From JAENVU01 sp963756815 (GTDB lineage: Bacteria; Actinomycetota; Acidimicrobiia; IMCC26256; JAENVU01): a stretch of 64,000 nucleotides of DNA. Below the pieces are notes generated by a model. The model was not told the origin of the DNA, ran no database searches, and was given only the letters and a program-made list of their open reading frames with translations. Below are positions 45,562 through 54,993 of this stretch, one piece after another. A program made the translations under genes and the position numbers. Numbering within the stretch: position 1 is the first letter of the stretch; each line of letters begins with the position of its first letter. The stretch lies in NCBI GenBank assembly GCA_963756815.1, contig CAVWPR010000005.1, positions 372,001 through 436,000 of the forward strand, in the 5' to 3' direction.

Positions 45562-46677
45562 GCGTGGCTCCGCGGCACGCGCCGGCCGATCCCGCACACG
45601 ATCTCGTAGCCGATCGTGCCCATGCGCTCGGCCCACTCCTCCGCGGTGACCGACGCGTCCGCGTCGCGGCCGAGGAGCGTGACCTCGTCACCGACCTCCA
45701 CGGGAAGGTCGCCCACGTCGACCATCAGCTGGTCCATCGTGACGGTCCCGGCGATCCGACAGCGCGTTCCCCGGATCACGACCTCCGCGCCGCTGGCCGC
45801 GAGGTTGCGCGGCACGCCGTCGGCGTATCCGATGGGGACGGTCGCGATCGTCGCGTCCGCCTCCAACTCGTAGCGCAGCCCGTACGACACGCGGTCGCCG
45901 GCTCGCAGCCGCTTGGTGTGCGACACCGCCGAGCGCAACGAGAGCGCGGGGCGCAACCCGAGGTCGGCACCGACGCCCGGCGCCGGCGCGACGCCGTAGA
46001 TCGCGATCCCGACCCGTACGAGGTCGAAGCGCGCCTCGGGGAATCCGATCGCGGCGGCCGAGTTCGCGGCGTGCACAGGGTGCGGGTCGACACCGAGGCG
46101 GGCGAGCTCCTCCCGGACCGAGGCGAACCGTGCCAGCTGGCTCGGTGTGTAGGCGTCATCGGGCTCGTCGGCGACGGCGAGGTGGGTGCAGATGCCCGCG
46201 AGCTGCAGCTCGCGGTGCTCGGTCACGCGCCGCGCCAACGCCGCCGCGTCGGCGGGGTGCACGCCGACGCGGTGCATGCCGGTGTCGACCTTGAGGTGCA
46301 CGGCGAGCGCGCTCCGCGCCCTGGTCGGCCACCGCCTTGGCGATCGCGTCGACCCCGGACTCGGTGTAGACGACGGGCGTCAACCGGCGCGCGACCACCT
46401 CGGTCGCCGCCTCGGGCCGGGGCTCGGACAGCACCAGGATCGGCGCGTCGATGCCGGCGTCCCGCAGCTCGACGCCCTCCTCGACGAGCGCGACACCGAG
46501 CGCGCTGGCCCCGGCGTCGAGTGCGGCCCGAGCGACGGGGATCGCGCCGTGCCCGTAGGCATCCGCCTTCACCACCGCGAGCACGGCAGCCGGGGCGACG
46601 AGCGCGCGAATGGCGCCGACGTTGTGTCGGATCGCGTCGAGATCGATCTCGACCCGGGTCGGTCGGTACGAGCTCAC
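45558..46677 (-). CDS. alr: Alanine racemase, apparent frameshift near 46312
   Basis: PLP enzyme that supplies D-alanine for peptidoglycan. N-terminal piece: 'RVEIDLDAIRHNVGAIRALV', 'VLAVVKADAYGHGAIPVARA' with PLP Lys 37. One extra base near 46312, then 'VHLKVDTGMHRVGVHPADAA', 'HAANSAAAIGFPEARFDLVR', 'VGIAIYGVAPAPG', 'DRVSYGLRYELEADATIATV' (with the second catalytic Tyr region) and 'GTVTMDQLMVDVGDLPVEVG'. The repaired length is about 372 residues, normal. Overlaps with CBS gene (start) and hydrolase gene (stop). Confidence 0.93.
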
Positions 46678-47141
46678 GTGCTCCGCGCGAGGTGGCGGAC
46701 GAGGTCGCCGCGCGCGACCACTCCGACGGCGCGGCCGTCCTCGACGACCACCACGTGGGTGACGTCGGCCTCGTGCATCAGCGTGGCCGCGTCCTCGAGC
46801 GTCGCGTCCGGCGCGAGCTGCGGGAAGTCCTTCTCCATCACCTCGCTGACCGTCGACGCGATCGCCTTCCGGAGCTCCTCGTCGTAGCGGGCGACGTCAC
46901 CCGGCAGCGTGAAGTTCACACCGAGGATGGCGATCGTCGTGGGGACGTGCAGGCGAGCCTCGCTCGACAGCAGGTCCTCGTCGCGCAGGAGCCCGACGAC
47001 CCGACCGGAGGCGTCGACCACGGGCGCGGCGCCGATCCCGTGCTCGTCGAGCACGTCGGCGGCCTCGGCCAGGGTCAGGTCGGGCGTCACGGTCACGACA
47101 TCGGTGGTCATGACCGAACGCAGCGCGATGGTCGAGGGCAT
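46674..47141 (-). CDS. CBS-domain pair protein
   Basis: 155 residues: two CBS repeats, the first 'MTTDVVTVTPDLTLAEAADV' with 'GIGAAPVVDASGRVVGLL', the second 'DFPQLAPDATLEDAATLM' with 'VTHVVVVEDGRAVGVVARGD'. A 40-residue insert sits between. Such pairs bind adenine nucleotides and regulate partners. It lies between nnr and alr, overlapping alr by four bases. Partner unknown. Confidence 0.88.
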   Translation of the reverse strand: MPSTIALRSVMTTDVVTVTPDLTLAEAADVLDEHGIGAAPVVDASGRVVGLLRDEDLLSSEARLHVPTTIAILGVNFTLPGDVARYDEELRKAIASTVSEVMEKDFPQLAPDATLEDAATLMHEADVTHVVVVEDGRAVGVVARGDLVRHLARST

Positions 47142-47186
47142 GCCGGCCTCCGGGCGATGGATGCGGGTTCGAGGTGGGGGCGGTGG

Positions 47187-48621
47187 TCAGGGGGTCGAGA
47201 TCCGCCGCAACGCCTCGCCCGCGAGGGCGGGGAGATCGGTCGCGACGAATCCAGTATGCCCGGCCGACTCGGCCGCCCGGCCATGCACGAATGCGGCCGC
47301 CGCCGCCGCCTCCAGCGGATCGACCCCCCGCGCGCAGAACGCGGCGATCATCCCGGTCAGGACGTCGCCGCTGCCGGCGGTGGCGAGATCGGCGGTGCCG
47401 GTGGGATTGACCCGAACCCGGCCGTCGGGACCGGCCACCACCGAGGTCGGTCCCTTGAGCAGCACGACGGCGCCCGCGGTCGCCGCGAGGCGGCGGGCGG
47501 CCTCGATCCGGTCGGGTCCGGGGCGGGCGCCCGTGAGCCGCTCGAACTCGCCGTCGTGGGGGGTGAGGATCGTCGTCGCGCTGCGCTCCCGTACGGGCGC
47601 GAGCTCGGTGCCGAGCGCGACGAGGGCATCGGCGTCGAGCACGAGGGGTCCGGGGATCACGCGCACGAGTGCGGCCACGGTCGACGCGATCTCGTCGCTC
47701 CGGCCGAGGCCGGGACCGAGGGCGACCGCGCCGAACCGGTCGAGGTCCGGCGTGAGCTCCGCGACCGCGGCGCGAGTGATCCCGCCCGAGGCGTCGGCCG
47801 GGACCGCGTGGGTGATGATCTCGGTGCCCGATGCGCGCGTCGCGGCGTCGCCGGGAAGGATCGCGATCACGATGCCGGCGCCGAGGTGCGACGCCGCGTG
47901 CGCGGCCAGCATCGGTGCGCCGGTCATCCCGGCGCTGCCGCCGATGACGAGCACCCCCGATCGCCACTTGTGCGTCGTCACGGCTCGGGGCGGGACCCAC
48001 GACGCGACGTCGGCGTCCTCGGTGATCGCGGTGCGCAGCGACTCGGGGCCGAGGTCGATGCCGATGTCGGCGACGTGCAGCGTGCCCGTCAGCTCTCGAC
48101 CCGGGTGGAACCAGGACCCGGGCTTGGGCGCGGCGAACGTGACGGTGTGGTCGGCCCGGACCGCGGCGCCCCGCACCTCGCCCGTGAGGCCGTCGACCCC
48201 GGAGGGGATGTCGACCGCGACCACGGTGACGCCGGCCGCGTCCACCGCCTCGGCCAGATCACGCGCGGTGCCGTCGAGCGCGCCGCGGAACCCGGTGCCG
48301 AACATCGCGTCGACGACCAGATCGGCGCGTGCCAGCACCGCGGGCGCGCGTGCCGACGCGCCGTCGTCGTCGAGGCGGAGCACCTCGACCGCCATTCCCC
48401 ACGCGCGGCAGCGCGTCGGCGGTGACGAGTCCGTCGCCGCCGTTGTTGCCCTTGCCGCAGATGACCACGACCCGGCGGCCGTAGGTGCCGCCGAGCACCG
48501 CGCGGGCGCGCCACGCCACCGACCGACCGGCGCGGGTCATCAGGACCGGCTCGGGCGTCCCCGCCGCGATGGTCCGGGCGTCGGCCGCGCCCATCTCGGA
48601 CGGGGTGACGAGAGGGATCAC
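47187..48621 (-). CDS. nnr: Bifunctional NAD(P)HX epimerase/dehydratase, apparent frameshift near 48408
   Basis: Repairs hydrated NAD(P)H. The N-terminal epimerase (YjeF_N) has 'VTPSEMGAADARTIAAG', 'VVVICGKGNNGGDGLVTADA', then one extra C near 48408, then 'LVVDAMFGTGFRGALDGTAR' and 'VVAVDIPSGVDGLTGEVRG'. The C-terminal ADP/ATP-dependent dehydratase has 'GVLVIGGSAGMTGAPMLAAH', 'AVALGPGLGRSDE', 'LVLDADALVALG', 'TILTPHDGEFERLTG', 'VVLLKGPTSVVAGPDGRVRV' and 'LATAGSGDVLTGMIAAF'. About 477 residues. GTG 48619-48621 overlaps the acpS stop. The acpS-nnr-alr order is common in actinobacteria. Confidence 0.93.
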
Positions 48622-49034
48622 GGGGCCGGCTCCCCGGCCGTCCCTGCCACCGCGACGGCCACCGCCATGGCCATGAAGTCGGAGTGCGTGAGGGTCAGCT
48701 CCCAACCGGTGACACCACGGGCGTCAGCGAGGTCGGCGGCCTTGCCGTGCAACGCCAGTCGGGGCTGACCGGACGGCAGCCGGACCACCTCGACGTCGCG
48801 CATCGCGAACCGCCACAGCCCGACCCCGAGCGCCTTCATGACCGCCTCCTTGGCCCCGAACCGGGCCGCGAGGTGCGGCACCGGCTCGCGAAAGCGCTCG
48901 GCGTACGATCGCTCGTCGTCGGAGAACAGCCGCGTCGCGAGCTTCGGTCGACGCTCCAGCGCGAGGCGGAAAGCGCGGGATCTCGACGAGGTCGGAGCCG
49001 ATGCCCAGACCACGAGCCGTCCCGGCGTCGTCAC
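48618..49034 (-). CDS. acpS: Holo-[acyl-carrier-protein] synthase, compensating indels near N-terminus
   Basis: Attaches phosphopantetheine to acyl-carrier protein. Seen: 'FRLALERRPKLATRLFSDDE', 'AARFGAKEAVMKALGVGLWR' with the conserved KEA motif, and 'WELTLTHSDFMAMAVAVA'. The family's N-terminal metal motif 'GIGSDLVEIPRF' is not in this frame but is readable in the next frame between about 48970 and 49014; a missing and an extra base would restore it. GTG 49032-49034 overlaps the glmS stop. 138 residues, slightly long. Confidence 0.88.
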   Translation of the reverse strand: MTTPGRLVVWASAPTSSRSRAFRLALERRPKLATRLFSDDERSYAERFREPVPHLAARFGAKEAVMKALGVGLWRFAMRDVEVVRLPSGQPRLALHGKAADLADARGVTGWELTLTHSDFMAMAVAVAVAGTAGEPAP

Positions 49035-52000
49035 TGACGCCAGCGGTCGGCCAGCGACGCGATCGGCAGGGTCAGCAGGTCCACGACGGGAACCTCGGCG
49101 AGCCGCGCGTCGTCGAGCTCGGGCTCGGTCTCGGTGATGGCACCACGGAGGGCGGTGTAACGGTGCCGGTAGCCGGAGAGCACGCCCCGCGCCACGTCGG
49201 CCGGGAGCCGATCGGGGAGCTCGAGGTGCAGCAGCGTGAGGCCGACGGTCTGTGACCCCTTCACCTCGGGAACGATCGCCACGATGCGATCGTCGACGCG
49301 ACCGCGCGTCACGAACACCTGGCGCTCGGCGGCCACGGTCTGCTTCGTGCCGCGCAGGCGCGGGTCGGACTCGGCCCGTGAGTGCATGGACCGGGCGATG
49401 CCGCCGCGGTCGATCAGCCCGATGGTGGCGGTGTCCGACTCCGGGTCGCCCTCCACCCGGTAGCGGGTCCACCCGGTCACCGCCGACACCGCCGGGTCGA
49501 GATCCACGAGCGTCCGCAAGACCTTGTAGGTGAGCCCGTCGCGCGGCCCACCGGCGTCGAGCACCGCCCGGACGAGGGGCACCTGGAGCAGCGTCTCGTC
49601 GGCGCGGGAGATCCCGACCGTCACCGTCTTGGCCTGGTGCTTGATCGCGTCGACGGGACGCGTCAGCTCCTCGATCGCCCTCGTGAGCTCGACCGTCAGA
49701 TCGGCGGCGACGACCGCCGGGGTGCCGAGCGTGCCGTGCTCGGTGCTGTAGACGTCGAGCGGGACGATTCCCGCCGCGTACCGGAGCACCGACGCGAGCC
49801 GGACGGCGGTCGCGGCCTCGAGCGCACCGTCGTACAAGCCGGTGCGCACGCCGGTGAAGAACTGCGCGGTGGGCTCGGCGAGCCGCTCGGCGAGCGGCGA
49901 CAGCTCGGTGCTCACCGGCGTGGCCTCCACCGCGGCACGTGCCTCGCGGAGCGGTCGGGCCGATGCGTCGATCGCGAGCGCCGCCTCGTAGCCGAACAGG
50001 TGGCCGGCCATGGCGCTGAGCACGAAGCCGAAGCGGGGGTGCACCCGTGGGACGTGGATGATCTCCACCGCGGCGCCGTACCGGTCGTCCTCCTCGGACA
50101 CGACCGCGATCGCGGCCGCCTTGTGCGCGCGGTAGATCGCGAGCTCCTTCGCGACGTCGTCGGCGTTCGACCCCGTCAGACCCGCGGCGCACACCAGGAT
50201 CATCGGCTCCGACGAGAGATCGATGTGCTTCTTGTCCTCGGTGCCGTCGCAGGCGATCGACTTGTAACAGAGCTCCGAGAGCTTGATGCGCACCTCGTGC
50301 GCCGCGATGCGATTGGGGCCGTTGCCGACGACGGCCCAGTAGCGCCGGAACGGCGCGTGCGCATGGGCCGCCGCACCGATGACGTCGCGCTGCGCGAGCA
50401 CGGCCCGCATCGCGTCGGGCAGCTCGAGCAGCGCCCGCAGGTGGCGATCGTCGGGCGCGGCCACGCCGATCGCCTCCGCGAGCGCGTCGGCGAGCAGGAA
50501 CCCGGCGGCGACCTGCGCGTAGAACGCCTTGGTGGACGCCACGCTCATCTCGACGTCCCGTCCGTCGGACGTGTAGAGCACGCCGTCGGACCGGTCCACG
50601 AGGTCGCTGTTCCGACGGTTCACGATCGCGATCACGGCCGCGCCACGCGCACGGGCCAGGTCGACGGTCGTGTTCGTGTCGGTGGTCGTCCCGCTCTGGC
50701 TGATGGCGACCACGAGCGTGTCGGACATCTCGTCGACGAGCCCGAAGCCGGACAGCTCGGTCGCGAGCATCGGCTCGACCCGCAACGGGTGGCCGACACC
50801 GATGGCGGCGGTCAGCGCGGCCGCCAGGCTCTGGCCCGCGACCGCGGCGGTGCCCTGACCGATCACCACCACCCGGCGGATCTCGCCCGCGCCGAGTCGG
50901 CTCCGCAGGGTCGCGGGAATCGTGCTGTCGGGCAAGCGCGACCCGCAGCACGCCGTCGCGCTCGACGAGCTTGCCGCGCAGGGTGGTCCGGAACGAGTCC
51001 GGTGACTCCGTGATCTCCTTGAGGAGGTAGTGCGGGAAGTCGCCGCGGTCGATGTCGCGCGTGGTGATCTCGGCCTCGACGAGATCCGCACCCGTCACCG
51101 GCAGCGGTGTGCCGTCGTACGCGACGCGCGTGATGCCGTCGAGCGTCCCGGCGCGTGTCGCGTCGAGGACGACGAGCTGGCCGCGACTCCCCCCCGGGTT
51201 GTCGGGGTTCGCCGGCGTCTCGCCGTCGAGGCGCAGGTAGGTGTGGGTCTCCTCCACGAGACCGTACGGCTCGCTCGCCACCACGAACTCGTCCTCGGCG
51301 ATGCCGACGTAGAGCCCCTGTCCGCTCCCGCGCAGGGCGAAGAACGCCCGATCCGGTGCCGCGCTCGTGTGGGCGCCGATCGCGACGGAGCCCTCGAAGC
51401 TGGCGACGGCGTCGCGGAAGGACTCCTCGGGACCGATGCCGGCCTCGATCGATCGGGCCATGATCGCCGGGATGACCTTGGCGTCGGTGGTGATCTCGGG
51501 CGCGATCTGCAGCTGGTGCAGTCCGACGAGCTCGGCGTAGTTGTCGACGTCGCCGTTCAGCGCCGCGGCGGCGTACACCGCGCCGAAGCCGTTCAGCTCC
51601 TCCTGGTCCAGCGGGTGGGCGTTCGCCTCCGAGATGACGCCGACGCTCGCCCAGCGCGTGTGACCGAGCACGAGCACCCGGGCGGTGTCGTTGGTGAGGG
51701 CGGCGTGCAGGAGGTCGTCGCGCGCGATCGTGGCGCGGAGCGCGGCGACGTTGTCGCCGAGCTCGCCGATCTCGGCCGCCGCCTTGTAGACGAAGCAGAT
51801 CGCGTCGTCCACGGCGCGCACCGCCCGCGAGCGGTGCAGCGCGTCCGCGCGTGCGTCCACTCGCGCCGCGAGCTCTCCCGGATCGAGTGCGTGGCCCCGT
51901 ACGACGACCTCGAGGCCGGCCGAGTCCCGGCCGCGCACCTCGAGTCGGTCGATCGCCGACAGCGCGACCTGGATCGAGAGGAAGCCGTCGATCGCTGCGA

Positions 52001-52439
52001 TCGTGCGGAGGTCGCCGGCGAGCGCGCCCACCGCGTCGGCGGTGCGCAGGCGGTCGCACCGCAGCCCCCACAGCCGGTCGCGCACCAGTGCGAGGGCGCG
52101 GTTCAGTGGCTCGTCGACCACCGGCGCGGCGCCGACCTCGGCGTCGAGGCGATCGACGAAGTCGCGGACGGTGCGATCCAACGCGTCGACCGACGCGGCG
52201 AGGTGCGCTGCGCCCGACGCGTCGGCGAGCAGCGCACGGACGCCGGCCGAGCCCCTGAGCGCGGCGTCGACCGTTCCCAGGTGACCGGCGGCCGCCTCGA
52301 GATCGCGACGACGCGTCGCGAGGTCGGCGATGCCGCTCTGCACGGCACCGGACGCGGCTGCGATCAGATCGGCCAGCCCGGCGAGCTCCGGCGGGAGCCG
52401 GTCGGTGGGGCGGCGGAGGACCGCCACGATGCCGCACAT
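49031..52439 (-). CDS. Giant GlmS-like glutamine amidotransferase/SIS protein, apparent frameshift near 50935
   Basis: About 1,135 residues against about 610 for normal GlmS. 'MCGIVAVLRRP' carries the N-terminal nucleophile Cys. The next motif 'RLEVRGRDSAGLEVV', normally about residue 30, comes only at about 166-180, after a helical insertion. Then 'VLGHTRWASVGVISEANAHP' and 'NGDVDNYAEL' complete the glutaminase. One extra base near 50935 leads to SIS-1 ('LVVAISQSGTTTDTNTTVDL', 'EMSVASTKAFYAQVAAGFLL') and SIS-2 ('WAVVGNGPNRIAAHEVRIKL'). A further roughly 240-residue C-terminal region begins near 'IKHQAKTVTVGISR'. Downstream of glmM, so GlcN-6-P synthesis is likely. Confidence 0.85.
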
Positions 52440-52559
52440 GAGGCGATCCAGCCTACCGCCGGCCCGCCCGACGTCCGGCTGAACGACCGATGGCGATCGG
52501 GTGACGCGCCGGGACTCCCGGCTGCCGCTTCGGGCGGCGCGCCCGCCGGTCGCGGGATC

Positions 52560-53897
52560 TCAGCCCAGCGCGACGTGGAGGGCCGCGGTGAGCTCGTCGG
52601 TGATGCTCCGGGCGGTCGAGACGTCGGCCGCCTCGACCATCACCCGCACGACCGGCTCGGTGCCCGACGGCCGCACCAGCACGCGACCCTCCCCGGCGAG
52701 CAGGGTCTCGGCGGCGCGGACCGCGTCCCAGAACCCGGTGGCGTCGGGAAGCGCCTCCCGCCGGGCCACCCGGACGTTCTCGAGCACCTGGGGGTACTTC
52801 GTGACGACGGCGGCCAGCTCGTGCAGCGGCCGGCCCGAACGGACCATCGCCTCGAGCAGCAGGATGCCGGTGAGCGGACCGTCGCCGGTGACCGCGTGGG
52901 CGGCGGCGATGACGTGACCCGACTGCTCGCCGCCGAGGACGAGGTCGTGGTCCTCCATCGCGGCGAGGACGTGGCGGTCGCCGACGGGGGTCACGATGAC
53001 GTCGATCCCGCGCGGCTCGAGCGCACGGATGAGGCCGAGGTTCGCCATGACGGTCGTCGCGATCGCGCGATGACGCAACGCATCACGCGCGTCGAGATCG
53101 ATCGCGAGGACCGCCAGGATGTGGTCGCCGTCCACGAGTGCGCCGTGGGCGTCGACCGCCAGGACCCGGTCGGCGTCGCCGTCGAGCGCGAGGCCCACGT
53201 CGGCACTCCGCGCGACGACCTCGCCGGCGACGAGCTCCGGGTGCGTCGACCCGCATCCGGCGTTGATGTTGCGACCGTCGGGCTCGGCTCCGACGACGTC
53301 GACGCGCGCGCCGAGGGCCCGCAACGCCGCCGGCGCGGCGACCGACGCGGCACCGTGTGCGCAGTCGAGCACCACGTGGAGCGACGTGAAGGGCGTACCC
53401 CCGCCCGCCGCGGTGATCAGCCGCGCGACGTAGGCGTCGACCGCGTCGTCGACCACGGTGGCGCGGCCCGGTCCGTCGGCGCCGTCGACCGGCGCTCCGT
53501 CCTCGAGGATCGCGTGGAGCGCGATCTCGACGGCCTCCTCGGACTCGTCGCGGAGCTTGCGGCCGCCGGCCTCGAACAGCTTCACGCCGTTGTCCGCGTA
53601 CGGGTTGTGGCTCGCCGAGATCATCGCCCCGGCCGCACCGGTCGCGGCGCAGGCGCCCGCCAGCCCGGGGGTGGGCAGCACACCCAGGCTGCAGGCGTCG
53701 CCCCCGGCCCTCGTGATGCCGTCGACGAGCGCGGCCTCGAGCACGGGCCCGGACTCACGCGTGTCGCGTGCGACGAGGAACGGGGCGCCGGCTCCCAGCG
53801 CCCGGACCGCGGCCGCGCCGAGGGCGCGCACGATCTCCTCGGTGAGCTCGGTGCCCGCGACGCCGCGGATGCCGTCGGTGCCGAAGCGCGGCGCCAC
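52560..53897 (-). CDS. glmM: Phosphoglucosamine mutase
   Basis: Converts glucosamine-6-P to glucosamine-1-P for UDP-GlcNAc. Seen: 'RFGTDGIRGVAGTELTEEIV', phospho-Ser loop 'AMISASHNPYADNGVKLF' (Ser about 96), metal loop 'VGLALDGDADRVLAVD', 'VLGGEQSGHVIAAAHAVTGD' (sugar loop) and phosphate loop 'LVRPSGTEPVVRVMVEA'. 445 residues, GTG start. Sits between rpsI (15 bases) and the glmS-like gene (120 bases), so both GlcN steps are adjacent. Confidence 0.96.
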   Translation of the reverse strand: MAPRFGTDGIRGVAGTELTEEIVRALGAAAVRALGAGAPFLVARDTRESGPVLEAALVDGITRAGGDACSLGVLPTPGLAGACAATGAAGAMISASHNPYADNGVKLFEAGGRKLRDESEEAVEIALHAILEDGAPVDGADGPGRATVVDDAVDAYVARLITAAGGGTPFTSLHVVLDCAHGAASVAAPAALRALGARVDVVGAEPDGRNINAGCGSTHPELVAGEVVARSADVGLALDGDADRVLAVDAHGALVDGDHILAVLAIDLDARDALRHRAIATTVMANLGLIRALEPRGIDVIVTPVGDRHVLAAMEDHDLVLGGEQSGHVIAAAHAVTGDGPLTGILLLEAMVRSGRPLHELAAVVTKYPQVLENVRVARREALPDATGFWDAVRAAETLLAGEGRVLVRPSGTEPVVRVMVEAADVSTARSITDELTAALHVALG

Positions 53898-53912
53898 GCG
53901 CGCGCTGCGCGC

Positions 53913-54305
53913 CTACCGCTTGGAGTACTGGGGCGCCTTGCGCGCCTTCTTGAGGCCGTACTTGCGACGTTCCTTCTCACGCGCGTCACGCGTGAGGAGC
54001 CCGGCCTTCTTCAGCCCCGGCCGTGCCTCGGGGTCGAGCGCCACGAGCGCCCGGGCGATGCCGAGCGACAGCGCGCCGGACTGCCCGGCGATGCCGCCGC
54101 CGCGGATCGTGGCGTCGACGTCGTACACGTCGGCGGTCTGCGTGAGGCGCAGGGCCTCGGTCGCGCCGGTGCGGTGCGTTGCGATGTGGAAGTAGCCCTC
54201 GATGTCGCGGCCGTTGATGACGACCTTGCCGGTGCCGGGACGGAGCCGGACACGGGCGACGGCCTCCTTGCGGCGGCCGGTGGTCTGGATCAGGGGCTTG
54301 CTCAC
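53913..54305 (-). CDS. rpsI: 30S ribosomal protein S9
   Basis: 130 residues. Seen: 'QTTGRRKEAVARVRLRPGTG', 'VVINGRDIEGYF', 'DATIRGGGIAGQSGALSLGI', 'RALVALDPEARPGLKKAGLL' and the universal C-terminus 'RKYGLKKARKAPQYSKR' that reaches the P site. GTG start overlapping the rplM stop by four bases. Confidence 0.97.
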   Translation of the reverse strand: MSKPLIQTTGRRKEAVARVRLRPGTGKVVINGRDIEGYFHIATHRTGATEALRLTQTADVYDVDATIRGGGIAGQSGALSLGIARALVALDPEARPGLKKAGLLTRDAREKERRKYGLKKARKAPQYSKR

Positions 54306-54751
54306 GATGCCAACTTCCGAGGGGTCAGGACGCGCGCCTGCGGCTGCTGCGCGGCGTGCGGGTGGGTCGGGCCGGCGTAGACCCGCAGGTGCTTGAGCTG
54401 CGCCCGGCCGAGCCGGTTCTTCGGCAGCATGCCGCGGACGGCGAGGCGCACGACGCGCTCCGGGTTGCGCTCGATGAGGTGGCCGAGGTTCTCGGACCGG
54501 ATCCCGCCCGGGTAGCCCGAGTGGCGGTAGTACAGCTTGTCCTCGGACTTGCGCAGCGAGATGTCGAGCTTGCTCGCGTTCAGGACGATCACGTGGTCGC
54601 CGACGTCGACGTTCGGGGCCCAGATCGGCTTGTGCTTGCCGCGCAGCAGGTGCGCGATCTCGGTCGCGAGCCGGCCGAGGACGATGCCCTCGGCATCGAT
54701 CACGTGCCAGGCGCGCTGGATGTCCGACTCTCTGGGATGGAACGTCCGCAC
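54302..54751 (-). CDS. rplM: 50S ribosomal protein L13
   Basis: 149 residues from GTG 54749-54751. Seen: 'RAWHVIDAEGIVLGRLATEI', 'LLRGKHKPIWAPNVDVGDHV', 'IVLNASKLDISLRKSEDKLY', 'YRHSGYPGGIRSENLGHLIE' and 'VRGMLPKNRLGRAQLKHLRV'. It starts the leftward rplM-rpsI-glmM run. The 242-base gap to the divergent gene at 54994 must hold promoters for both. Confidence 0.97.
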   Translation of the reverse strand: MRTFHPRESDIQRAWHVIDAEGIVLGRLATEIAHLLRGKHKPIWAPNVDVGDHVIVLNASKLDISLRKSEDKLYYRHSGYPGGIRSENLGHLIERNPERVVRLAVRGMLPKNRLGRAQLKHLRVYAGPTHPHAAQQPQARVLTPRKLAS

Positions 54752-54993
54752 TGGATCCACTCTTCTCGACGTCTTCGCCGGGCTCGGCCGGGCGCGCGCG
54801 ACCTCGATCGAGGCCGTGCGCGAGCCCCGAGAGGCTAGTCCGAGCGGTGCGTCGGGAGCGAGGCGGCGGGGGTCAGCCGCGCGGCCCGGTGCTCCGACGG
54901 CTCCGACGGCGGTGGTCCCGGCGCGGCTCGAGGCCCGAAACGGTCGGGAACGTGCGGTTCGGGAGCGCGCGGGTCCTGGGTACGCTCGGCGCC

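Noticed and set aside
45564..48425. 953-codon rightward open frame opposite alr, CBS and nnr
   Set aside because: Antisense to three recognised genes, low-complexity Arg/Gly text, no motif.
51030..54380. 1116-codon rightward open frame opposite glmS, glmM, rpsI
   Set aside because: Same antisense artefact; all conserved motifs are on the other strand.
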